Positions 44,305 through 53,668 of a DNA stretch of 64,000 bases are shown here, piece after piece. A program made the translations under genes and the position numbers. Every line of letters begins with the position of its first letter. Within the stretch, counting starts at the first letter, position 1. Origin of the DNA: Clostridium sp. MSJ-8 (GTDB lineage Bacteria > Bacillota > Clostridia > Clostridiales > Clostridiaceae); contig NZ_JAHLQH010000023.1 in the NCBI RefSeq assembly GCF_018918325.1, positions 17,273 to 81,272 on the forward strand, written 5' to 3'. Below the pieces are notes generated by a model, which ran no database searches, was not told the DNA's origin, and was given only the letters and a program-made list of their open reading frames with translations.

Positions 44305-44709
44305 ATGATAATGAAAATCTCAGTTTCATGTAATAACTGTAGTTATGAAGAAAAATTTCTCATAGGGCAGATTAAAAATGTTTCATCTATTGAAGAAATT
44401 TATAATGAATTAGAAGAAGAAGATAAAATTATATTAGACGACTTAGATGAAAAGAATGAGATATTATCATTTACTTATTATAATAAGTTGACTTATTGCG
44501 CAAGATGCAGAAAATTAGAGTCATCTGCTTTAGTTAATATTTTTACAAGGTCTGGGAAAATAATCACTCTAAATGGAAGATGTAAAGTTTGCAAATCAAA
44601 TTTGAATATATTAAATTCTAATGAAGATATTTTTAAGGTTAAGTGTAATAAATGTAATAAGAATACGCTTAGTGTTGTAGAAAATATCTTAACTGTTGCA
44701 GATATTTAA
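44305..44709 (+). CDS. Zinc-ribbon-like protein with four CxxC motifs
   Basis: I chose the ATG at 44305 (MIMKISVSCNNCSYEEKF) because ATAGGAGGCAGC lies upstream; the longer frame has no such site. The product (about 134 residues) has four CxxC pairs: CNNC near residue 9, CARC near 69, CKVC near 99 and CNKC near 118, which would form two zinc ribbons flanking an acidic central helix (EEIYNELEEEDKII). I do not recognise the family. A binding role to nucleic acid or protein is possible. Confidence 0.65.
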   Translation: MIMKISVSCNNCSYEEKFLIGQIKNVSSIEEIYNELEEEDKIILDDLDEKNEILSFTYYNKLTYCARCRKLESSALVNIFTRSGKIITLNGRCKVCKSNLNILNSNEDIFKVKCNKCNKNTLSVVENILTVADI

Positions 44710-44773
44710 GTATATCTTATATTAATATTTAAATGGTAAACCTCAAAATAACTAAAATTTGTTATAATATATT

Positions 44774-44805
44774 AAAATCTCACAAAGTATTTTGTGAGAT
44801 TTTTT
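44774..44805. terminator. Hairpin terminator or leader attenuator before the K+ channel gene
   Basis: AAAATCTCACAAA (44774-44786) pairs with TTTGTGAGATTTT (44791-44803), followed by TT. A -10-like TATAAT at 44764-44769 lies directly upstream, so the hairpin may be in a leader. Confidence 0.75.
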
Positions 44806-44820
44806 CATTATTAAATTATA

Positions 44821-45660
44821 ATGGTAATAATATATAGAGTAATTAATAAATGGATAGAAACTATGAAAATGATTTTTGGTTTAATAGTTATACTTATTAT
44901 TATTATTAGATTGTTAGGTATAAATAAGGTAAAATTATTAGTGAAATATGTTAATAATTATTATGCAGATAATAAATTATTAATACGGATAATGATTATT
45001 ATTTCAGAAGTTTCAATATTTTTGAGCTTTTATAGAATTTTTGTAAGTATATATAAGGTTGTTAATATAGGGTATTTTATAGTTATAACATTAATTTTTC
45101 ATTATATATTTGGATATATGCTTGTTATTATTTCAAGATATAATGAGATAATAGGCAAATCCTTAGATAGTAATATCAGAGAAGAATTTCTAACTAGTTA
45201 TTTTATTATAAGTATAAATATCTTACTAATATTTATTGCTCCTAGGTTAGCTATAAGATATATAATTACTATATTGGTTGCTAATGTTATTTCGTATCTT
45301 ATTAATATTCATATTCTATTTATGTTTATTAAAAATCCTAAGGTAGTAAAATTATCAAAAAAAGATAATAGCACGTTTTTCCCTTATTTAATAATTGGTA
45401 TTATAATTATTTTAATGATAATAGTAAATCTCTATATATTAGTGATAGGAGCATATGTTATAGATGTAAATACCTTTTCTAACAATCCTTCTATGTTAGA
45501 TTTATTGTATTATACGATAGCTTCCTTTGTAACAATAGGATTTGGGGATATAGTTCCACTTAATAATTTGGGCAAAATAATTTTTATAATAATATCATTT
45601 ACTAGTGTATTAAGTATATCAATATTTATAGGAGGAATATATTGCAATAGAAAAATATAA
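44821..45660 (+). CDS. Two-pore-domain-type potassium channel protein (Ion_trans_2)
   Basis: The 279-residue protein has at least six hydrophobic segments. Near the C-terminus the pore helix and filter YYTIASFVTIGFGDIVPLNN (TIGFGD at about 238-243) are followed by the last membrane helix, ending just after it without an RCK domain. It therefore probably forms a K+-selective channel without a ligand-binding domain. The start is uncertain: ATG 44821 has no ribosome site, and ATG 44863 is an alternative. The gene precedes a two-component system by 43 bases and could share its transcript. Confidence 0.83.
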   Translation: MVIIYRVINKWIETMKMIFGLIVILIIIIRLLGINKVKLLVKYVNNYYADNKLLIRIMIIISEVSIFLSFYRIFVSIYKVVNIGYFIVITLIFHYIFGYMLVIISRYNEIIGKSLDSNIREEFLTSYFIISINILLIFIAPRLAIRYIITILVANVISYLINIHILFMFIKNPKVVKLSKKDNSTFFPYLIIGIIIILMIIVNLYILVIGAYVIDVNTFSNNPSMLDLLYYTIASFVTIGFGDIVPLNNLGKIIFIIISFTSVLSISIFIGGIYCNRKI

Positions 45661-45706
45661 CAATTAAATGTATAATATGTTATAGAAAAGAATTGGAGCG
45701 ATATTG

Positions 45707-46834
45707 ATGAAGAAAAGTTTATTTACATTAGCAATAAATATATTTTTAGCAATACTTGGACTATTACAGATAAGTTTAAGTAATGATAGTAATAAACAAA
45801 TTGTTATATATTGTACATTAGTAGTTTTAATAATTATTCTAATAGAGTTATTAAAAAAAATAAATACATTTATTGAAAAAAATAATATTATAATATCATT
45901 ATTAGAGGCTAGTATTATTTTGCTATCTATTAATGTATATAATTTAAAAATTGGATTATACCTTGTGCCTATGGTAGTATTAAATATTATAGGATATAAA
46001 CTTAATGTGTATTTGAGTGCTGGTATTGTTATTGTAATTTCTATGTTTTTAAATGGAAAAGACGAGATAATAAATCTTGTTATCTATAATTTTTTAGTTA
46101 CTATGTACTTATACAATATAGAATCGGATTATAATTCTAAACAAGAATTAAAACTTCTTAATAAAGATCTTAGGGAATCAGAAGGAATAATGAAGAAAAA
46201 AATGATTAACTTAGATAAATATTTAGAGCAAAATGTTATAATAACAACATTAAAAGAGAGAAATTATATAGCACAAAAACTACATGACAAATTAGGTCAT
46301 AGAATTGCAGGATCTATTATGCAGTTAGAAGTGGCTAGGGAGATTATGGATAGTGATGTACAAACTAGCAAGGATTTTTTAAATAATTCAATAAATAATT
46401 TAAGAGAAGGTATGGAAGAAATAAGAGATTTTTTACATAATGTAAAACCAGAAGAAAAAATTATTTCACTAGAAGATTTAAATGAAATAATAGTTAAATT
46501 TCAATGTGTTAGTGGAATAAGCTGTAGATTTAATGTTGAAGGAGAAATTAACAGATTGCCATCAATGATTATAGAAGTATTTAAAGATAATATAAAAGAA
46601 GCATTAACTAATGCAGCTAAGTATTCTAAAGCTACTAAAATTGAAATTAACTTATACATATATAATAAAATAGCTAGACTAGAGATAAGAGATAATGGAA
46701 TAGGTGCAACACTAAACAAAGAGAATATGGGAATAGGATTAAAAGGAATGATTGAAAGAGCAAAAGTTATAAATGGAAATATAGATTTTTATAATGATAA
46801 TGGATTTGTAATAAGTATGCTAGTAGGAGTGTAA
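45707..46834 (+). CDS. NarL-family sensor histidine kinase
   Basis: The first ~135 residues form several membrane helices with almost no extracellular loops, typical of intramembrane-sensing kinases. A short coiled coil leads to the HisKA_3 domain with AQKLHDKLGHRIAGSIMQ (His193), then an HATPase domain with EALTNAAKYSKATKIE, EIRDNGIGA and GIGLKGM. ATG 45707 is chosen over TTG 45704 because TTGGAGCGATA is upstream. The response regulator starts 5 bases after its stop, and an ABC exporter follows, so it likely senses a membrane-active compound. Confidence 0.92.
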   Translation: MKKSLFTLAINIFLAILGLLQISLSNDSNKQIVIYCTLVVLIIILIELLKKINTFIEKNNIIISLLEASIILLSINVYNLKIGLYLVPMVVLNIIGYKLNVYLSAGIVIVISMFLNGKDEIINLVIYNFLVTMYLYNIESDYNSKQELKLLNKDLRESEGIMKKKMINLDKYLEQNVIITTLKERNYIAQKLHDKLGHRIAGSIMQLEVAREIMDSDVQTSKDFLNNSINNLREGMEEIRDFLHNVKPEEKIISLEDLNEIIVKFQCVSGISCRFNVEGEINRLPSMIIEVFKDNIKEALTNAAKYSKATKIEINLYIYNKIARLEIRDNGIGATLNKENMGIGLKGMIERAKVINGNIDFYNDNGFVISMLVGV

Positions 46835-46839
46835 GATAT

Positions 46840-47463
46840 ATGGCTATAAGAGTTCTTATATGTGATGATGACAAATTAATAAGAGAAAGTTTGAAGATAT
46901 TACTTCCAATGAAAAAAAGTAATATTGAAATAGTAGAAGAAGGTGAAAATGGAAGAGAAGCAGTAGAGAAATGCTTACAAGGAGGAATAGATATTGCATT
47001 ATTAGACATTAGAATGCCAGAATTAAACGGTGTAGAAGCAATAAAGGAAATAACTAATAAAACTAATACTAAATGTTTAATTCTTACTACATTTGATGAA
47101 GATGAATATGTTAATGAAGCAATTAATTATGGAGCAAGAGGGTATATTTTAAAGAGTAGTAGTCCAGAACAAATAGCTAATGCAGTTGAATCAGTATATA
47201 ACAATAATATTGTTATGAATGATGAAGTATTAGCTAAGATAAATAAACAAGCAACTAGTAAGGATATAACTAAATTCGATTTTACAGAACGTGAAAAAGA
47301 AGTAATTGTAGCTATAAGTGAAGGACTTAATAATAAAGAGATTAGTAATAAATTATTTATATCAGAAGGTACTGTTAGAAATTATATAACATCTATACTA
47401 GATAAGACCAATTTAGAACATAGAACAGCAATTGCAGTAAATTATCTTAAGGGCAATTTATAA
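46840..47463 (+). CDS. NarL/LuxR-type response regulator
   Basis: The 207-residue protein has a receiver with ICDDDKLI, phosphoacceptor Asp56 in ALLDIRMPELNG, Thr in ILTTFDED and Lys in GYILKSS, then a LuxR-type helix-turn-helix (FTEREKEVIVAISEGLNNKE and ISEGTVRNYITSILDKTN). It is the partner of the kinase just upstream. The downstream ABC transporter operon is the probable target. The 12-base palindrome TGACATATGTCA at 47470-47481, just after its stop, might be an operator. Confidence 0.93.
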   Translation: MAIRVLICDDDKLIRESLKILLPMKKSNIEIVEEGENGREAVEKCLQGGIDIALLDIRMPELNGVEAIKEITNKTNTKCLILTTFDEDEYVNEAINYGARGYILKSSSPEQIANAVESVYNNNIVMNDEVLAKINKQATSKDITKFDFTEREKEVIVAISEGLNNKEISNKLFISEGTVRNYITSILDKTNLEHRTAIAVNYLKGNL

Positions 47464-47469
47464 AAAATG

Positions 47470-47481
47470 TGACATATGTCA
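47470..47481. promoter_or_regulatory. Perfect 12-base palindrome (TGACATATGTCA)
   Basis: It lies between the regulator stop and the terminator, about 85 bases upstream of the ABC transporter gene. It may be a binding site for the LuxR-type regulator, but a terminator between it and the transporter start makes this uncertain. Confidence 0.3.
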
Positions 47482-47485
47482 TATG

Positions 47486-47526
47486 AAAAAGGTGATATTC
47501 TGAACTGATGGAATATCACCTTTTTT
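47486..47526 (+). terminator. Terminator of the two-component operon
   Basis: AAAAAGGTGATATTC (47486-47500) pairs perfectly with GAATATCACCTTTTT (47511-47525), followed by T. Confidence 0.9.
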
Positions 47527-47565
47527 AATATAATAATTGTATAGAAAATGGTAGGGAGTGGTAAT

Positions 47566-48495
47566 GTGAATATTGTAAAGATTAATAAAATATATAAAGA
47601 ATATGATGACAATGTTGCAGTAGATGGAATAGATTTAGCTGTCAAGAAAGGTGAGATATTAGGAATATTAGGGCCTAATGGGGCTGGAAAGAGTACATTA
47701 ATAAGTATGATATGTGGACTTATTAATAAAGATTCTGGAGAAGTAATATATGAAGAGAATACTAAAGAAATAAGTAAGTGGAAAGAAAATATAGGAATAG
47801 TTCCTCAAGATTTTGCATTGTATTGGGATCTTACTGCAGAAGAGAACATTAGATTCTTTTGCTCGTTATATGGATATAAAGGTGAAGATCTAAGGAGGAG
47901 AACAGATAAAGTATTAGAGTTTGTAGGTTTAACAGATGTTAAAGATAAAAGGGCTAGTAGTTATTCAGGAGGAATGAAGAGAAGATTAAATATTGCATGT
48001 GCAATAGCACATTCTCCAAAACTTATTATTATGGATGAACCTACAGTTGGAATTGATCCTCAATCAAGAAATCATGTGTTAGAATCTGTTAAGAAGCTTA
48101 GAGATGATGGTGCAACTATAATATATACATCTCACTATATGCAAGAAGTTGATGATATTTGTGACAGAATAGCTATTATAGATAAAGGCAAAATAATTGC
48201 AGAAGGAACTAGTAGTGAATTAAAATCATTAATTACAAACAATAAGACTTATTATGTATCTCTTAATAAAAAGGTTGATGGATTAGAAGATAAACTTATG
48301 GAGATATCTGGTATACAAAATGTAACATTTGAGGATAATAGATATAGAATTGAAACATTAAAGTCTACAAGTTTCATATCTAAGATAGTTAATTTAATAT
48401 CTGACATGGGGATAGATGTAATTAATATTAGCAATGAAGAAATAACGTTAGAACACGTATTTTTAGCATTGACAGGAAAAAAATTAAGAGATTAG
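47566..48495 (+). CDS. ABC transporter ATP-binding protein
   Basis: The product (about 309 residues) has Walker A GPNGAGKST, Q loop IVPQDFALYW, signature SYSGGMKRRL, Walker B LIIMDEPTVG and the switch His in IYTSHYMQE, followed by a C-terminal extension typical of drug and antibiotic exporters. I chose GTG 47566 (VNIVKINKIYKEY) with TAGGGAGTGG upstream; ATG 47548 lacks a ribosome site. It energises the two permeases that follow, 10 bases after its stop. Confidence 0.94.
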   Translation: MNIVKINKIYKEYDDNVAVDGIDLAVKKGEILGILGPNGAGKSTLISMICGLINKDSGEVIYEENTKEISKWKENIGIVPQDFALYWDLTAEENIRFFCSLYGYKGEDLRRRTDKVLEFVGLTDVKDKRASSYSGGMKRRLNIACAIAHSPKLIIMDEPTVGIDPQSRNHVLESVKKLRDDGATIIYTSHYMQEVDDICDRIAIIDKGKIIAEGTSSELKSLITNNKTYYVSLNKKVDGLEDKLMEISGIQNVTFEDNRYRIETLKSTSFISKIVNLISDMGIDVINISNEEITLEHVFLALTGKKLRD

Positions 48496-48505
48496 GAGTG
48501 ATTAT

Positions 48506-49642
48506 ATGTTTTGGGAATTATTAAAAAAAGAAATAAAACAGTTTTCACGTTCTAAGGGAGATTTGATAATGCTATTTGCGTTTCCGATAGTTCTTATTAC
48601 TATTTTAAGTGTTGGTCTTAAAGATATTATGGATGGAACAGCAAATGTTTTTGAAGATGATATTGTTTATTATAAAATATCTGAACAAAGTGAATATTCA
48701 GATGGACTTATAATGTTTAAGGATTCAGTTGAATCAAAATATGATATAGAGTTTAAAGAAATAGAATCACAAGATAAAGCAAAGAAGGCAGTAGATAAAG
48801 GAAAAGCATTGTTATATATATCAGTGGATAGTAATGGATATAAAATGTATAGAGCAAATGATGAAAATTTTAGTAGTAAAATGTTAAGAAGTATATTTCA
48901 AGTGGTAATGAATGAGTATGACACTTATACTACAATTGCTGAATATAATCCTCAGCAAATGTCAAATCTTATAGAAAAACAATATGATAGTTATATTGAA
49001 GAGCAAAATGGTAAATGTAAAAAAGGAGTTACATCAGCTGAATATTATACATTTGCAGAATTGGCACTTATTATATTATATATATCTGCAACAGTAGGAG
49101 AACATGTAGCGAGAGAAGAAGAACTTACAACTATTAATAGGATAAGAATGTCAAAAGTTAGTGAGAGACAAATTGTATTATCTAAAGTTTCATTAGGTAT
49201 AATAATAGGTATTATTCAAGTGTTGTTAGTATATGTATATTCATCCACTATTCTTAAGGTAGATTGGGGAGAGAGTACTTTAAAGCTTTTAGTGTTATTT
49301 TTAGATTTGGTTATTTTTTCATCGGTTTTAGGTGCTATTTTAGGTTTGGTAATAAAGAAGGCAGCTGTACTAAATGGACTTTTACAAGTACTTATTGCAT
49401 TTTTTTGTGCTTTGGGGGGATGTTATGTTCCGATTCATGTATTAATAATAAGCCCAGTTCTTGCTCAAATTGTAAAGATAAGTCCTATGTATTGGATTAA
49501 TGTGGCAACTTCAACTATGGTATGTGGGTATGAATCTGATGCTTATAAAATTGCACTTATAATACTAGCAGTTATGTCAATAATTATGATATTAATTTAT
49601 TTAATAGGATTTAACAAAAAGGAAGGTGAAAAGGATGCTTAA
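48506..49642 (+). CDS. ABC-2 type permease 1
   Basis: The 378-residue protein has one N-terminal membrane helix (about 22-40), a large extracytoplasmic domain of about 150 residues, then five C-terminal helices, the ABC2_membrane_3 layout. It ends with KKEGEKDA and overlaps permease 2. Together with the ATPase and the second permease it makes a heterodimeric exporter of the type used for drugs, lantibiotics or lipids. The start is preceded by TTAGGAGTGATTAT. Confidence 0.9.
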   Translation: MFWELLKKEIKQFSRSKGDLIMLFAFPIVLITILSVGLKDIMDGTANVFEDDIVYYKISEQSEYSDGLIMFKDSVESKYDIEFKEIESQDKAKKAVDKGKALLYISVDSNGYKMYRANDENFSSKMLRSIFQVVMNEYDTYTTIAEYNPQQMSNLIEKQYDSYIEEQNGKCKKGVTSAEYYTFAELALIILYISATVGEHVAREEELTTINRIRMSKVSERQIVLSKVSLGIIIGIIQVLLVYVYSSTILKVDWGESTLKLLVLFLDLVIFSSVLGAILGLVIKKAAVLNGLLQVLIAFFCALGGCYVPIHVLIISPVLAQIVKISPMYWINVATSTMVCGYESDAYKIALIILAVMSIIMILIYLIGFNKKEGEKDA

Positions 49643-50762
49643 CATAATAAAGAATGTAATTAGAATATTAAGTAAGAGAAAAAGTTTTTTATTTGTAACA
49701 TTTGTTCTTCCAATACTAGTTGTTTTATTATTTACATCTACTTTTACTCAAAGCTCTACAGCAACAATTGCTGTTATTAATAATGATAAAGGGGGTTTTG
49801 GAGAATTTATAGTAAATAGATTAAATGATGTAGATGGAGTAGAAACTATAGAGGTAACAGATGAAGATAATATAGAAGAAGGATTATTATTTGCAAAATA
49901 TCAAATGGCAATTACAATAGATAAAGATTATACAGAAGATATGCTTAATGGTAAACTTAATAAAATTAGAACAAAGACTATTAGAAAGGAAGAAATTCAA
50001 GCACTTGTATCTAGAATAATAGAAAATAATTCTTCTAGTTTATTAAAAGTATGTAGCAATATAGATGCTAAAGCTATAGGAGAAGATAAAATTTTAGATA
50101 GTTTAATAAATAATGAACCTAAATTAACCGTTAACAAATTATCAAAAGAAAAAAAGAGCATAAATGATGCGTTAGGTATGATGTTATATATAATTACCTT
50201 GACAGCAACAATGAGTGTTTCATATTTGTTAGAAGATGAAAATTTAGGAACTAAAGATAGAATATTAATGTCTAATGTATCAGTTAAAACTTATTATTCA
50301 TCAATGAGTATTATATTTTTTGTATTAAGTTCTGTACCAGCTATAGAATATTATATTTTATGTAAGGTGAAGAAATTAGAATTTGGATTTAAACATACTT
50401 ATATTATGCTTTTATTACTATTACTAGGAGTTTTAATTATAGTTATGTTAAATATATTTTTAACAACATTTATTAAGAAAAGACAAGTTGTATCACTAAT
50501 AAGTTCTACATGTTTATTACCTATATATATGCTTAGTGGAGCATTTTGGCCATATGAATATATGAGTAAAACACTTCAAAAAATAGGATCTTTTTTACCA
50601 CCTAGGTGGATATTAGGTTCAATAGAAAAGTTGCAACAAGGAAAATATATAAAAGAGATATTACCTGAAATATCAGGATTAATATTAGTAAGCATTATTT
50701 TGTTTTTGGCAACTATTATCTTTACTAAAAATAAAATTGTTTTGGTAAAAAATAAAAAATAA
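49635..50762 (+). CDS. ABC-2 type permease 2
   Basis: The product (about 375 residues) has the same layout as permease 1: one N-terminal helix, an extracytoplasmic domain, and five or six C-terminal helices including the conserved LSGAFWPYEYMSKTLQKIG region. ATG 49635 is preferred with GGAAGGTG upstream; the longer GTG start at 49626 would overlap the ribosome site. It overlaps permease 1 by 8 bases, consistent with coupled synthesis of an equimolar pair. Confidence 0.9.
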   Translation: MLNIIKNVIRILSKRKSFLFVTFVLPILVVLLFTSTFTQSSTATIAVINNDKGGFGEFIVNRLNDVDGVETIEVTDEDNIEEGLLFAKYQMAITIDKDYTEDMLNGKLNKIRTKTIRKEEIQALVSRIIENNSSSLLKVCSNIDAKAIGEDKILDSLINNEPKLTVNKLSKEKKSINDALGMMLYIITLTATMSVSYLLEDENLGTKDRILMSNVSVKTYYSSMSIIFFVLSSVPAIEYYILCKVKKLEFGFKHTYIMLLLLLLGVLIIVMLNIFLTTFIKKRQVVSLISSTCLLPIYMLSGAFWPYEYMSKTLQKIGSFLPPRWILGSIEKLQQGKYIKEILPEISGLILVSIILFLATIIFTKNKIVLVKNKK

Positions 50763-50901
50763 ATTCATCCAAAATTACTAAATTATAATATTTTAATATT
50801 CTATTAAAAAAATTTAACATTTTAGTTCAATATAATATTAATTTAATAAATGATGTTATAATAATCATATAGGAATTTTGCTTATATGGGAGGGGATTAA
50901 G

Positions 50902-52791
50902 ATGTTAAAGAAAAAAGTAAAAGAAAACGATGACATGAAGAAAAAAAACAAAATAACAAAGGAGAAAAAAATCCCAAAGACAAAAAATAAAAAAGATAGT
51001 AATACAATAAAGAAGGGACTATATAAGAAAAATAAAAAAGAATCAAGTAAAAATGTAAAAGGGATTAAATTTAAGTTGATATTATGGTTAGTATCAATGA
51101 TTACAGTTATAATATTAGTTATATGTGTAGTTGGATATTCTGGAGCTAGAAAATCGTTAAAAGATATAATTAATAAGCAAACACAAGATAAGATGTTATC
51201 AGATATGGCTTCATTTGAAGTATTTAATACATGTTATTATGGAGCAATTTTATTAAACGACAAAGGCGAATTTACAAATGATAGAGGTTATTCTATAGAA
51301 GGAAAAGTCGATGTAATGAATAAAATTAAAGATGAATTAGGTGACATTGCTTGTATATATAAACTAAAAGATGGACAGTTTGTAACTGCTATGACTAATA
51401 TGGTTAATGAAAATGGTGGTAATACTAAAGGAGAAGTAATTGAAAATTCTAAGATAGTTGATGCTCTTAATAATGGAAAGGATTATAGCGAAATTATGAA
51501 ATTTGTAGATGAAGATTATATGGCTATATATAGACCAATATATAATTCATCAAATAGCATGATAGGAGCGTTATTTTTAGGTGTACCTCAAGCAGAAATT
51601 ACAAAAACATCAGATGCTGCACTTTCAGCTTTAGCAAGTAAATTTATAATAATAGCAATTGCTTTCATTGTGGTAGCTGTAGGTTTTAGTTATTTTATTG
51701 GAGAAAAGATATCTAGAAGAATTAAAGGAATTACTAAGTATACTAACACAATGAGTAGTCTAGATATATCACAAGATATAGATAAGAATATACTAAAAGG
51801 TGAAGATGAAATATCAGATGCAGCTAAGTCATTACAAAATGCTGTTACAAGTATAAGAGAGTTTATGGGAAGTTCTAGTAGTTTATGTGGTACTGTTACT
51901 ACTCGTTCTAAAGAAATTAATGATGGTATGGAAGAGGTGTCAACAACATCTAAAGAAATAGCAGAAGTAATTAATGAAATATCAGATGGAGCTGTAAAAC
52001 AAGCAGAAGAAACAGATGGCGGTGTAAGAAGTGTAGAGGTACTAGGAAGAAGTATTGAAGAAATTCAAAAATTAATTATAAATCTTAATGAAGATATGGT
52101 TACAGTTAATAAGCTAAAGAAGGAAGGTCTTAGTACAGCTAATGAGTTATCAGATAAAAGTAAGTTGACAAATGATGCTGCTGTAGAAATTCATAAGATT
52201 ATATTAGATACAAATAATAAAGCATTGGAAATTGAAAAAGCTAGTAAAATGATTAAAGATATTGCAGAGGAAACTGATATATTAGCATTAAATGCTGCAA
52301 TAGAAGCTGCTAGGGCTGGTGATAGTGGAAAAGGTTTTTCAGTGGTAGCATCTCAAGTAAGAGTATTAGCAGAGCAATCTAATACATTTACTAAAGAAAT
52401 TGAAGCAAGCATAAAAGAATTAACTAAACGAACTGAAGCAGCTGTAAAGACAATTAATTCAATGGTTGAGGTAATTGACAATCAGAATAAAGGTGTTAAG
52501 ATAACAACTAATAAATTTGAAGGAATTGCAGATAGTGTGGAAAATTCAGTAAAGACATTAAATACATTAAATGAAACTTCTGAAACTATGGAAAAAGAAA
52601 AAGAACATGTCATAGATGTTATAACTAATTTATCTGCAATTGCAGAAGAAAATGCATCTTCAACAGAACAAGTTGCTGCATCTATAGAAATGCAAACTAA
52701 TAAAATTGAAGAATTTAAAGACGCATTAAATAGCATGGCATCAGTAGTGGAAGATATGGAAACAAATTTATCAAAATTCAAATATGAATAA
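50902..52791 (+). CDS. Methyl-accepting chemotaxis protein with single Cache domain and basic N-terminal tail
   Basis: ATG 50902 follows GGGAGGGGATTAAG. The first ~58 residues are extremely Lys-rich (for example [20 protein letters not shown]) and cytoplasmic, which is unusual for a chemoreceptor. A membrane helix (about 60-83), a Cache-type sensor (about 85-245), a second helix, HAMP and a signalling coiled coil follow, with the hairpin tip [21 protein letters not shown]. It lacks a C-terminal CheR-binding pentapeptide. It likely senses a small ligand and talks to CheA, although no che genes are here. Confidence 0.92.
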   Translation: MLKKKVKENDDMKKKNKITKEKKIPKTKNKKDSNTIKKGLYKKNKKESSKNVKGIKFKLILWLVSMITVIILVICVVGYSGARKSLKDIINKQTQDKMLSDMASFEVFNTCYYGAILLNDKGEFTNDRGYSIEGKVDVMNKIKDELGDIACIYKLKDGQFVTAMTNMVNENGGNTKGEVIENSKIVDALNNGKDYSEIMKFVDEDYMAIYRPIYNSSNSMIGALFLGVPQAEITKTSDAALSALASKFIIIAIAFIVVAVGFSYFIGEKISRRIKGITKYTNTMSSLDISQDIDKNILKGEDEISDAAKSLQNAVTSIREFMGSSSSLCGTVTTRSKEINDGMEEVSTTSKEIAEVINEISDGAVKQAEETDGGVRSVEVLGRSIEEIQKLIINLNEDMVTVNKLKKEGLSTANELSDKSKLTNDAAVEIHKIILDTNNKALEIEKASKMIKDIAEETDILALNAAIEAARAGDSGKGFSVVASQVRVLAEQSNTFTKEIEASIKELTKRTEAAVKTINSMVEVIDNQNKGVKITTNKFEGIADSVENSVKTLNTLNETSETMEKEKEHVIDVITNLSAIAEENASSTEQVAASIEMQTNKIEEFKDALNSMASVVEDMETNLSKFKYE

Positions 52792-52814
52792 GCTTTTAGA
52801 TGAAGATAATGTGT

Positions 52815-52850
52815 AAACTCGGCTAACCTTTTGGTTAAGCCGAGTTTTGT
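52815..52850 (+). terminator. Strong terminator
   Basis: AAACTCGGCTAACC (52815-52828) pairs with GGTTAAGCCGAGTTT (52833-52847) around a TTTT loop, with one bulged A, and is followed by TG-TTT. Confidence 0.85.
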
Positions 52851-52950
52851 TTATGTTAGAAAAGGTTAAAAGTTTTTTAATTCTATTGAGAATATTAATA
52901 AATATAGTATAATGATTGCAAGATTATTAAATAAAAAGGAGAATCATAAG

Positions 52951-53580
52951 ATGAAGATAGATAGTATTATATTTGATTTAGATGGAACACTTTGGGATTC
53001 TAGTGAAAATGTTGTGAATTCCTTTAACGAAGTATTAGAAAAATGTGATGATATAAAGAAGCTTATTACTGTAGAAGATATGAAGTCAGTTATGGGAATG
53101 TTATTAGATGATATAGCAAAGAAGTTTTGGCCATATTTAACAGATGAGAGAAGAGATGAAGTACAAAAAGCATGTACTAGTAATGAAGTGAAATATTTAG
53201 AAAAGCATGGTGGCATATTATTTGAAGGATTAGAAGAAACTTTAAAAATTCTTAGTGAAAAGTACAAGTTATTTATAGTTAGCAATTGCCAAGTAGGATA
53301 TATAGAAGCTTTTTATAAAAGCCATGGATTAGAAAAGTACTTTACTGATTATGAAAATCCAGGCAGAACAGGTCTTTCAAAAGGAGAGAATATTAAGCTT
53401 GTTATAGAGAGAAATAATTTAAAAAAGCCTGTATATGTTGGAGATACTAATGGAGATTATCTTGCAACTAAGGTAGCAGGAATTCCATTTATTCATGCAA
53501 AATATGGATTTGGAAAAATTGAAGATCAAGTTATAGAAATAAATGATATTAGAGAACTTCAACATGTGGAGAAATTGTAA
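52951..53580 (+). CDS. HAD-family phosphatase (phosphoglycolate-phosphatase-like)
   Basis: The product (about 209 residues) has motif I FDLDGTLWDS, motif II VSNC, the Lys region near GLSKGENI and motif III YVGDTNGDYLATKVAGIPF, with a helical cap between motifs I and II. ATG 52951 is chosen because AAAAAGGAGAATC lies before it; the longer frame is out of the family. The substrate cannot be told; phosphoglycolate and similar small phosphates are typical. Confidence 0.88.
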   Translation: MKIDSIIFDLDGTLWDSSENVVNSFNEVLEKCDDIKKLITVEDMKSVMGMLLDDIAKKFWPYLTDERRDEVQKACTSNEVKYLEKHGGILFEGLEETLKILSEKYKLFIVSNCQVGYIEAFYKSHGLEKYFTDYENPGRTGLSKGENIKLVIERNNLKKPVYVGDTNGDYLATKVAGIPFIHAKYGFGKIEDQVIEINDIRELQHVEKL

Positions 53581-53604
53581 TTATGTTTTTATATAAAACA
53601 AGAA

Positions 53605-53658
53605 TTATCTTTTAACTAGCTATGTGATATAATGTTAGTAGATTTTAATTAGCTAGTT
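53605..53658 (+). promoter_or_regulatory. Promoter and flanking inverted repeat of the S24-fusion gene
   Basis: -35 TTATCT (53605-53610), 17 bases, extended -10 TGATATAAT with TATAAT at 53628-53633. A 9-bp perfect inverted repeat, AACTAGCTA (53614-53622) and TAGCTAGTT (53650-53658), flanks the -10. It is a candidate operator for a dimeric repressor, possibly autoregulatory. Confidence 0.5.
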
Positions 53659-53668
53659 GGTGAAGATA

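Noticed and set aside
49264..49500. Plus-strand frame in a different phase inside ABC permease 1
   Set aside because: Overlaps a membrane-protein coding region and has a Phe/Cys-rich translation. I also considered it as a sign of frameshift, but the permease frame is complete.
53581..53668. Canonical Gram-positive LexA box (GAAC-N4-GTTC) before the S24-fusion gene
   Set aside because: No such sequence is present; only the unrelated AACTAGCTA inverted repeat was found.
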